Shown: positions 54,698-64,000 of the stretch, piece after piece
How positions within the stretch are numbered: position 1 is the stretch's first letter
Layout of the letters: each line of letters begins with the position of its first letter
NCBI RefSeq assembly: GCF_900964775.1
Contig: NC_041806.1
Location: 38,397,638 to 38,461,637, forward strand
Length of the DNA: 64,000 nt
Source of the DNA: Scleropages formosus
Lineage: Eukaryota > Chordata > Actinopteri > Osteoglossiformes > Osteoglossidae
Direction: 5' to 3'
Notes under the pieces: generated by a model
Database searches by the model: none
Told to the model about the DNA's origin: nothing
Seen by the model: the letters and a program-made list of their open reading frames with translations, nothing else
Made by a program: the position numbers and the translations under genes

Positions 54698-54848
54698 CTT
54701 TTTATTTCTCTCACTCTCTCTCTTTCTCTCTCTCTATTTCTCTCTCCCTCCCTGTCTCTTTCTCTCTCTCTCTCTCACTCTCTGTCTTCCTCTCTCTATT
54801 TCTTTCTCTTTCTGTCTTCCTCTCTATTCCCCCCTCTCTCTCTCTCCA
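54698..54848. repeat. CT-rich simple repeat
   Basis: About 150 bases of TC/TCTT-rich, imperfect pyrimidine repeat just upstream of rspo3. Confidence 0.9.
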
Positions 54849-55287
54849 TATAATGCCAGTATCTGACAAAATCACGGGTTTCAGTATAGTTTAAAATGAG
54901 AAAAAAAAAAAAAAACAGACACATTACATTATTTCCCATTACTGCAGGTGCTGTTCTTCCACACACCGAACCACATGCAAGAACTTCTGCAAATATGTCG
55001 CAGAAGCCAAATTCGGCTACAGGAACTTCAACAACTAGTGCATTTTTTTCCCTGTTGCATTAAGTCCAGGAAAACCATTTCTCAAATGAGGGTTATCACT
55101 GCTACAAGCTGAGCCTTGCAGATAAAGTCATCTTGCATCTTGAAAAAAAATCAGCGCGATACTATTTTTTTATTATGTTTTTCATTTGTAGTGAGGTTTA
55201 GGATGAATCAATAAGGTACTGGTCCATTTATACAGTATGTATGAAGCTTTACAGCACAGTTACACATTCTAACCCATCACGCACATC

Positions 55288-55488
55288 TACATTACATTTA
55301 TTTATTCAGCTGACACTTTTCTCCAAGCAACTTACAATTATTTACCCTTTTATGCAGCTGTGCAATTTCTACTGGAGCAATTCAAGGTCCATACGTTGCT
55401 CAAAGGTACTACAGCTGGAGGTGAGATTCAAGCCTGTGACCTTTGGGTCCAAAGACAGTAACTCTAACAACTACACTGGCAGCTGTCC
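55288..55488 (-). mobile_element. tRNA-derived SINE, family B
   Basis: A full reverse copy with the tail ATTTATTTATTCAGCTGACA at the left and head CAGCTGCCAGTGTAGTTG on the minus strand at the right. Confidence 0.8.
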
Positions 55489-55499
55489 CCCGCACATTG

Positions 55500-58400
55500 C
55501 CTGGACTCTGTTAGAGGAACTTTTTTTAATGGTGTTTCTTCGGGTGGCTGTGTGTGTGCTTATGACATAATGCACATAAAAAAGTTAAATAATAAACACG
55601 ACCACATCACTGTACTGTAGGTGCTGAAGTGGCGAATGAACCAATGAGCATCTGCTGGTTTGCAGTTTTTTGGCAATGCCTGGCCACATCTATTGGTGGA
55701 ACCACATGTGCGTATGCACGTGTGACAAAGTCCCATCTCACCGTGATGAAATAAAAGCTCGTTTCCTCACAAGGAAACAACCCGACACACAAGTAACCCT
55801 CTGGAATAAACAGTGAAGTATGAAAGGCGGTGATTCTTTGCAGGACTAACACTTTAGGACAAGGTTCGTCTCCAAAAAAGGAGGCAGACTTGGTTTTTTC
55901 AGATCCTAACTTACTGGAATTGTATAATCACAAACAGGCCGTGAAAAGAATCTTGTCAGAGTTTAAAAACAAAGACTCAGACTTAAAATATACAAAAGTA
56001 TGGTAACACTTATTTGCTAATGGGCAGACATTCCTAATGACTGCATGTTTAAATACCACAGAGGGCCCCAGTTGGAAACACAGTGTATCTCCTCAGTTAA
56101 CTCCAGTCTCTCGATTCACAGTAGCTCTAGTATTATGTAACAAGCATCTCTAAAAGCTCCCCTCTCTCCTTGATTCATGACTCTTTCTCTTATTGATCTG
56201 ATGTTACTTTCATCCCAGTTCTGCTTTAGCTGCAATCCTGGATCTATAAAACGTCATTTGTCTTCGATAGTTTCACTTGTGTCTATTTTTTAAAGCAATA
56301 TTTGTCCTCCTCCGCTAATGTACAGTTTCATGCATTGGCGAACCACTACATGCCGTATTTCCCATGCGGTGCACTAAATGGGAGATCAGTCTTTTACCTT
56401 GTTTCTATTAAGACCATATCGATTTACTTTGAGCAGAATCTGTGTGGTCACCAATAACAGATGCCACTAACCTAAAATTAACCTTTAATATCTGAAGGTC
56501 GTCATGCAACCGACTTAAACGCATAGTAAATAATATGCAGGGAGTCAATAAAGTAAGTTTTAGTGAAGGAGCCCTCATGTTCTTGACAAACACATCCCAA
56601 CAGTTCATGCAACAAGAAACACCAGACAGATCGTTGTGACCGAATGCTTAACTAAAGCCCTTATTAAAAATAAATAAAAAGTTTTCTCTCTAGACTCTCT
56701 TTAGAAAGAATCTCTTAATTTATAACCTGGCTACACCTGATGCTTGTTTTACCTTAGTGTGCTGCCTCCATGTGTTTTTCAGCCCAGGTGATGGAGCATG
56801 GTCTGGATCTACTCTGCCAGACTCACCATATTTGACTTTAAGTGCATAAATTCTGCACTGATTGTATGTACATTAACTGTAGAAATTTATAATAATATTC
56901 AATGATGACAACGGTACTACGGCGTCTTGCACTATCAACAGCTATCTGCTCCTCCATTTGCTCACAGAGCCCCTGGAATAATTAAACATTACAGGTTAAT
57001 CATTCTTCTCCAAGACCTCTACAACCCAGAATCTATGTTACTTGTAACTGTAAAATACATACTTGTAGTTGTAATTGTTGGAAGCAGAGACAACAGCACA
57101 GGTCTTCATAACATTATGAGTGAGGGTGAAGGATCAGCGCAGTGGAACCAACAAGCGTGCTGGTGTTTGCAGAAGGTGAAGTTCCCCTTCACTGGTAACT
57201 ATGATGATCAGGGCTCAGCTTCTCCTTGTTTTTTATTACTATCTGAGAAATGGAGTGTGGATCCTCAAAGCTCCTTATCTTTAGGGGAAGGAAGGAGTCT
57301 GTGGGTTTTATCTACCCCAGTAACATATTCAGAATAACACACTTCAGCGTAAATCCAGCGCTGTGTCCAGTAGAATCCACGTACCCATTTATGATTAATA
57401 CATTAGTGTCACAGAACTTTTTTTTTTTTCTCATCACCCCTTTGGGATGCATTTTGGCTACCGAATGAGTCGACAGGAAGGCAAAAATGCAGACAAACAC
57501 AGTTATTAGTGTTACATTGCACATCTGTGGAATGTGGATAAATCGCAAGACACACAATGTGGTCACTGGAAGGACATGTGTATCTCATGTCTGATCGACC
57601 TATCTGCGACTGACTGAATGTTTCAGAAGGTTACTCACAACGCACTCACTCTAGGACTGATAGCGAAGAGTGGCGAGTACCTTGGTTTATTTACCAACAC
57701 TGCTGGATAGAGGAAGGACTATATCTACAAATGCAATCATCGGGAAGAAGTGCAATCTTTTATTTTGTCAGCTTTGGTTCCAGGAGAAGCTTCTTATCTT
57801 CATTCCTGGAGCAGAGTTGCATCACATTGAATGTGTTGCCAAGAAAAGTTATTGATAGGCCCATTCATTCAGTTACATGCACATACACACTTAGCGATTT
57901 TATTTCTATGACTTCAAAATAACATTTAGTGTGTGAATGTTTGTAGCTAGATTAACCATGCAGAAGACACTACAGAATCCACAGTTTATTTCTAAGTGTG
58001 AATAACACAGAATCTTCTATATACAGGGTAAAAAGATTTTTACTAGTATAAACAATATTATTTGTAGCCCTTCCCTCTTTTTCTTCCTCTATTTCTGAAA
58101 TGCAAGGCCAGCTGTGTACAAGATACACAGGTCAGCTTTACCATAGAAAGGTGTTGATCAACTGCTCTGTTATCTTATTCATGTGTATTTATAGATGATA
58201 AATGTGCTATAATGTTTTGGGCCGAGACACACTGCGAAGGTATTAATTCATTTTTTTGTATTTATTTAATTTTTTGAATACAGTGCATGGTAAGGCAGAG
58301 AGAAATGTTTAATGATCAGTCATCAAAATTGTTCTTCTGCTTTAGATTGTATTACCTGGTTATAAAGTTTGCCAAGTAACGTTGTGTATAACTTTACATA

Positions 58401-59570
58401 TAGTAAAGAGTGTGATAATCCGTGCTCTTTACGGCGCACTGTACGGCAGTGTTTACAAGGTGAATCCGATGTGTTTAATGGACCTTTCACCTTGCATTTA
58501 GATCAGAAGTTGTGGACGTGCACTGTGTTTATTAAAGGAGACTATTTTTATAGAACTTAAGTCTCATTAATAAAGAAAATGAACACATTAAGCACATAAT
58601 TTAACAAACAAGGCTACAGTGCAAGAATTTATATGGCAAAGTCTTTTTTTTTTTATAAGATGATGAAACAAACTGTTTTAGTGACCTGTGTGTGACTTTT
58701 CCTTACTTTGCTGTAGTTAAGGTGAAGAATGAATTGTATTTAATTATTTGTTTTAATGTAACGAAATGTGAGCAGGATGGCCACCTGAGGTACAGATATA
58801 ATGAAATTCCTCATATTCATGTATTTGTTTTGCATTGAGTTTTATGGGGGTATGAAATCATTTTTATGCCTGGACTTCCTCTGTTAGTTCTGTTAAGTAT
58901 TGTTCTTTATTAAAAGGGCTTGGATGTACTTTTCATATTTTTTGCACAAGGACCACAAATGATTTCATCTGGTTTTGGCTCTGCAATGTTGATTAAGAAA
59001 TAGTTTCCATCTACAGTGCATCTTGGCTGTCTGCATGTAAAACAATTAAGCTGGATTTCCAGACAGAGATTCAAGAGTTTCCGTGTCTAAATTGCAAGAA
59101 GGTGTTCAGTCGGCCTTAAAAGTGTTTTTGTGTGGCTGTTGAAAAGGAAAAGAATGAGTATAAGATTTCGTCTATGTGGATATTGGAAATTAATGTGGTA
59201 TACGGTGAAACCTGAGCATGTTTCCGCCCATCTAAATGGCAGTACGTGTGATGGCGTTTCTGTAATTAGTAGTACTTTCTTACCAAAGATGGCTTTGCCT
59301 GTCTAACGTTCCAGGGTTTTAGCCCAACGCCAGATGTTAAATCATCCTCTGGATGGGAACCAGTTAAACTGGCATTTTTCCCCTTCCCTTAATTTAGACC
59401 TCTCATCACACCACGATGCCTTGAGTTTAAACAAACTCACCTGCAAGTTGTTGAGTGAATCTTCCTCCTTCCCACTAGACCACAGAGGAATAAATAAATG
59501 CTCTGCTGTGAATTTGGAAAGGGTGGATGTTTCTCTGGGCAACAGCAGTACATCTCTATGTAGTGTTATG
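55500..59570. other. Intergenic DNA, no gene seen
   Basis: AT-rich sequence without recognisable exons, RNA genes or clear repeat copies. Short open frames (for instance near 56930-57340) carry no domain I know. Confidence 0.5.
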
Positions 59571-59576
59571 AGCCCA

Positions 59577-59860
59577 CACACCTTATTCACCATGGTGACT
59601 TACACTGCTAGATACACTACTTACACTCGGTCACTCATCCAAACACCAGTGGAACACTGTCACTCACACATTATGATGGAACCTGAATTGCATGTCTTTG
59701 GACTGTGGGAGGAAACCAGAGCACCTGGAGAAAACCCACACAGACAGAGAGAGAATATGCAAAATCTACACAGACTGAATGAGGATCGAACCCACATCCT
59801 CTCACACTACCCAGGTGTTGCGACTCAGCAGTGCTGCTTGTTGTGCCACAGTGGGAGAAA
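59577..59860 (-). mobile_element. Long tRNA-headed SINE, family C
   Basis: A reverse copy sharing the GTGAGTGACAGTG-type body and the CCACAGTCCAAAGACATG segment (minus strand) with 7174-7545 and 31706-32036. A 190-codon plus-strand frame across it is an artefact. Confidence 0.75.
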
Positions 59861-60454
59861 GTTAACCATGCAATGGGTTAACAGTGAAATATTTACCATG
59901 ATTTAACAGAGATGATCAATGTTGATTTTCATTTATACAGCATATATTGTAAAATAATGAAATGCATTTGAAATATTCTATGCATTTTTCACTTTGCATC
60001 TCCAAGTACCAGCAGGTGTTCAGTGCAGTTGCAATAAGTATCAGGGTTTATATTTGTATTTTTTTAGCAGTATGTGTAGACAAAATCAGCGAAAGTCATG
60101 GCCCAAAGGCCCACGCAGTGCTGGCACTTAATCCAAACCTTAAAAGTCCTTATTAGTGTCCTTTTGACTGGATGATAGCACCCAAGCCAAGCACCAGGGG
60201 TGTACCTCATTTCTTCATTTCACATGATAAAATCTCTCATTTAAATGATGCCAAGAGAGCCGCTTGAAAGGAAGTCTACGAAGTATAATTTGTAAATTCC
60301 ATCCAAATGGATATAAATACTCAGAAAAAGACTTGTAGAGAATTCTAGAAGTAAGATTCTGAAAACTGGATCTCGGCGGTGTGCCTTACGTGTCGAACAT
60401 CAAGTGAACGAAGGGTTTTTTTCAGGTAAAATGAGCAACTCTTCCTAGTATTTG

Positions 60455-61015
60455 AAGATAGGACGCTCCGGTGAGCTTGCTGAACGCACCGTCTGAGCAT
60501 CTGTCTGCACAAGGAACCGTCTCAGTGTCCCTCCACCAACATGCCCTCACCTCCCGCCCCTATCGAACCTCTGCTTGTAGCCACGTCGAGCCGCAGGGGT
60601 TATCAGAAGCGGAGGCGCTGGCCCTCGTATCTCGTATGATATCTGCACTCCAAGTTCCCTGAGTCACCCCGGGCGTGTCGAGATCTCTGGAACAACGGCC
60701 GTCTTGTACGTATCGGACGGGTCAGGCCTTGCCCCCCGATTTTGGGATTGCAGCCACGTGTGAAGCGAGCAGAACTGAACTTGTGCAACGAACTGCGTGC
60801 TGCTTCGCTCGTGACAGAATGCCAGACATTCCTCAAGCGTGGCAGAAGGAGAAGGGGCGGGACAGGCGAGGAGACGTTCCTCCTGGCGTCGATGAGATGT
60901 GGAGCACGCAAGCAAGCGCTGCTCTCCGCACCTTAGCAGGGGCCGCGGAGGAGCTCAGCGGAAGTAACGGCCGCTTGGAAAACGACGCCTGCCTTCGGAG
61001 CCGTAAAGTTTAGCT
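60455..61015. other. GC- and CpG-richer patch of unknown nature
   Basis: About 550 bases are clearly richer in G+C and CpG than the flanks. Frames of 60-110 codons occur on both strands (for example plus 60675-61013, minus 60664-60915). None matches a family I recognise, and none is continuous across the patch. It could be an orphan promoter, a non-coding exon, or an old retroelement piece. Confidence 0.35.
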
Positions 61016-61197
61016 ATGGAGGGACAGGGAATGCGCGCACACACCCGCTTAGGTGAAACACTCGTGTGTGTCCATGTACAGGTTTATCCCTTGCTGTCCA
61101 CTATTCTCTTCTACTTATCACAATGACCACAATGAAAAACGTTTGTCATTACAAATGATGTATCCACTGCTCTTCATCTCAAGCAGTGATGAATGAG

Positions 61198-61250
61198 TGA
61201 TGATGATGATGATGATGATTATTATTATTATTATTGTTGTTGTTGTTGTT
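61198..61250. repeat. Compound (TGA)n(TTA)n(TTG)n trinucleotide repeat
   Basis: Three trinucleotide runs follow one another directly at the 5' edge of the family A SINE at 61258. Confidence 0.92.
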
Positions 61251-61257
61251 AATGTGG

Positions 61258-61462
61258 AGGGGGTGTGGTGGTGCAGCGGGGTTGGCCGGGGCCCGCTCTC
61301 TGGCAGGTCTGGGGTTCGAGTCCCGCTTGGGGTACCTTGCAATAGACTGGTGTCCTGTCCTGGGTGTGTCCCCTTGTGCCCTGCGTTCTCGGGTTAGGCT
61401 CCGGTTCGCTGCGACCCTACTCGGGACAAGCGGTTTCGGTCAATGTATGTGTGTGTGTTGTG
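61258..61462 (+). mobile_element. tRNA-derived SINE, family A
   Basis: One of the best-preserved copies: GGGGGTGTGGTGGTGCAGCG head, box B GGGTTCGAGTCCCGCTTGGG, a core with a small deletion, and a short GT tail. Confidence 0.88.
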
Positions 61463-61469
61463 TTAATGT

Positions 61470-63115
61470 GCCAGGAATATGGGCAGTGCAGCGCTGCTCT
61501 CTTTTTAAGGGCAATATTACACCTTCACACGAAATATTTGGAGGTTTCTTATTTGGAATTAAGGCCTGGACCATTTTTTTTTATTCCGAAAATGACGATC
61601 TTCTTGAGGGGAGAAGCTTTTTAATCAGATTTTAACATTTAATAATAAATCCTGAATGGAGATTTACTAGAATAAATACTATCGCCTTTACTACCCGAAG
61701 GTTTGCCTTTGATTAAGGCTTTAAAACAAACTTATTTGGAAGCAGGAATCTTTGGCTAGTACCCAGGGTTTATACATTTGGGTTTGCTGGTTCTCCAGAA
61801 AAGTGTGTGTCCAGAGTAATGGCGCAGCCTGCAATATAATGCCATTGTGTGACATCTAAACTCCTGTGACGTTTTCATTTGATTTTGGGAAACACAACTC
61901 CCTCTCCTTCCACTCGCAGGGCTTTTCACAGGATCATGGTCTTTGGAAACCCTCAAAAGAATTTAAACCACCGTCCACATTTCATTCTGAGCAGATGTGA
62001 TCATAGTGGCTGAGGAATCACAGTTCCTGTCTCTCGGCTGTAATAACTTTCGATGCGCTTGTCTGTGTCTGTTTCTCATGTGCAACTGTAAAGAGAACAA
62101 AACTGAAGGTAAAGGCAACAAAATTTTTCAGTGGTTTGTGTAAATAATTTCTATCCTAATTTGGATTTGACAACTTCCTTCTATTTTTTCACACGTGGCA
62201 ATAAAGCGAATGATTTTAATGTGACATGAATTACGAAATAAAACAGACAAACGTGAACCCTTGTTGCTCTTAAAGTGCATATCAGACATGTCAATAAATT
62301 TGTTTTCCTTTGAAAAACAGTGTTTTAAACTTATCTTGTTTTTATAACTATTGTTTGGAGGTTTGCAAAAATGTGTATGCAACAGAGGTTTTCATGAAGC
62401 ATTATACAGATCAATTTTAATTAAATAAAATACACAAGTAGAGTGCCTCCAGAATCCTCTGTCCCTAGCGCGTCCATTATCGCTTCGATCGAGTCCCTCC
62501 GTCTGGTCGCCAGTCCTGCTCTTCTTTTTCCCTTAGCTATCGCAGAAGATTGGCTTTCTAGTTGAGAAAATCTGTTCTTCACATGATGTGTCCAAAGTAC
62601 GATAACCGCAGTCCCATCATTTGTGCACCTTTTTTTTAAAGCATTTTTGGGACAGTTTTTTTTTTTTTTTTTTTTAAATCCTTGGTTTTCATTTTCCAAT
62701 ATTACATTTCAAAAAACGAAAGTTTTACTTGAAAATATGGCTGGATTAGCAGAAGGGAAGGCCAGTAAGTATACACAGATGATTCAGACACACAGAGTTT
62801 TGCCCTCGCTCATTTCTTTTTGAGTAAATGATTGGTACCTGTGTAGGACAAGACAGAAACATTATTATTAATCCTTACTTAGCTGACACTGTCATATGAG
62901 ATAGTGGCATAGCAGCACTGCTGTGACTTTGAATCTGAGGTTTGATTCCCCACTCACTTTGCATGCAGCCCAGACACGTGTGGAAGAAGGCCATGACCAC
63001 GGCACACCTCCTACATGAGTGCCTCCCATGAGCTGAAATAAAGATGATGGCACTTATCCTACTTACCCATTGTCCAAGCTGCCTTAAAATGTTGAATGGT
63101 TATTAATCTGAATCA
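61470..63115. other. Intergenic DNA, no gene seen
   Basis: AT-rich with a poly-T run at 62656-62676. A weak tRNA-headed SINE remnant lies at about 62890-63020 (GTGGCATAGCAGCAC, then GTTTGATTCCCC). Confidence 0.45.
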
Positions 63116-63142
63116 TTATTGTTGGAACATACTCTCTCTGAA

Positions 63143-63145
<3 letters not shown>

Positions 63146-63178
<33 letters not shown>
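63146..63178. repeat. (TA)n microsatellite
   Basis: A TA run of about 30 bases directly 5' of the family A SINE at 63180. Confidence 0.92.
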
Positions 63179-63179
<1 letters not shown>

Positions 63180-63181
<2 letters not shown>

Positions 63182-63402
63182 GGGGTGCAGCGGTGCAGCA
63201 GCAGTGGGTTTGGCCTGGTCCTGCTCTCTGGCGAGCCTGGGGTTCGAGTTCTGCTCGGGGTGCCTTGTGACGGACTGGCATCCCATCCAGGGTGTGTCCC
63301 CCCCCCCCCAGCCTTGCGCCCTGTGTTGTCGGGTTAGGCTCCGGATCAGGCTCTGGCTTGCCGCGGCCCCACTCGGGATGAGCGGCTTCAGACAGTGTGT
63401 CT
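63180..63402 (+). mobile_element. tRNA-derived SINE, family A
   Basis: The copy has a GGGGGGTGCAGCGGTGCAGC head with a small CAG duplication, box B GGGTTCGAGTTCTGCTCGGG and a core with a C-run. It is followed by a SINE-tail-like piece up to about 63510. Confidence 0.86.
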
Positions 63403-63821
63403 TATTTATATTTAGCTGTCACTTTTCTTCAAAGCGACTCACGGTGTTAAGGGCACAAGTATCAATTCAGGGTTAGTGCCTTGATTGAGGGCACGACAGC
63501 AAGAGCAGAGAGTTTATCTAAGATGACATCCGCTTTCCATTCAGCGTTCAAGAAATTAACATTAAAATCTTTGGTCCTAGTCTAGGTGTGAAATAAGCGT
63601 TTTAAACCAGACAGGGAAAAGGCAGTTAAGTGAACAATAAAAATGTTAAAAGATGTCTGATTACATCTGATATAGAATCAGTTGGAGAATTAAATCAATT
63701 CCAAAATCCCAACCAGCCACACCAGGGCACACCCTGTTATTTTGTCACTTGTGACACATGTGGCAACCTTTAGCTTGTAAATGTATGTTCTTAACCGCTT
63801 TTCACCTTTCTCTTCCAGCAG

Positions 63822-63958
63822 TGACTGTGTTCAAGTTGAAAACTTCAGGGACCTGCGCACTTTGTCGGAAGGGGAACTCCTACTTCTCTGAAAGGCAGCC
63901 GGGTACAGTAAACGCTTCCACTGCGGAGGAGGGACACAAGGCAGATTACGAGTCCTGA
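63822..63958 (+). other. Possible exon near the right edge
   Basis: A polypyrimidine acceptor (CACCTTTCTCTTCCAG) ending at 63819 opens into a frame that stops at 63958. It includes TCALCRKGNSYFSERQ. The product is not recognised and the piece may be non-coding or chance. Confidence 0.2.
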
Positions 63959-64000
63959 AAATCGCCGAAGTAGAGAGGTGGGGCAGACAAACAAAATCGT

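Noticed and set aside
54618-54894. Ser/Leu/Phe-rich open frames
   Set aside because: They are direct translation of the CT-rich simple repeat.
59334-59906. 190-codon plus-strand open frame
   Set aside because: Its second half is the reverse strand of a family C SINE; the rest is not recognised.

Overview
The window is vertebrate nuclear DNA, almost certainly from a ray-finned fish. The genes are split by short introns with canonical splice sites. Their proteins are closest to vertebrate families (ApoB, Kv5.1, LRG1, MTCL3/SOGA3, KIAA0408, RNF146, R-spondin 3). The gaps are crowded with tRNA-derived SINEs of types I associate with teleosts. The dominant SINE carries a (GT)n tail and occurs about 18 times; it makes me suspect an osteoglossomorph such as an arowana, but that is a weak inference. 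All gene names come from reading the translated exons against remembered family sequences; no database search was run.

Layout. 1-8.7 kb: the 5' end of apob on the minus strand, 13 coding exons from the signal peptide to about residue 659, running off the left edge. 8.7-16.2 kb: gene-free, SINE-rich. 16.2-17.9 kb: kcnf1 on the plus strand, one coding exon for the silent potassium-channel subunit Kv5.1. 18-23.4 kb: gene-free, with two LINE 3' fragments. 23.4-25.5 kb: lrg1 on the minus strand, with a TATA promoter and a non-coding first exon. 27.1-35 kb: mtcl3 (SOGA3-like) on the plus strand from a CpG island, six coding exons ending in a hydrophobic tail-anchor exon. 38.9-41.6 kb: kiaa0408 orthologue, plus strand, directly downstream. 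42.4-42.6 kb: a possible terminal exon of an unrecognised minus-strand gene. 44.9-48.4 kb: rnf146, minus strand. 49.2-54.1 kb: rspo3, minus strand, six coding exons. 54.5-64 kb: no recognised gene.

The right half (mtcl3, kiaa0408, rnf146, rspo3) matches the human 6q22.33 neighbourhood (SOGA3/KIAA0408, ECHDC1, RNF146, RSPO3), but ECHDC1 is not visible. rnf146 and rspo3 both act in Wnt/beta-catenin signalling: RNF146 destroys PARylated axin and R-spondins protect Frizzled receptors from ZNRF3/RNF43. They lie head-to-tail about 0.7 kb apart. The left half pairs two genes of human 2p (apob, kcnf1) with lrg1 (human 19p).

The most interesting signal is in rspo3. Two consecutive, phase-compatible exons each encode a second-type furin-like repeat, so the full transcript would encode a three-furin R-spondin of 305 residues. 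Only the first of these two repeats keeps the Phe pair used to contact LGR receptors.
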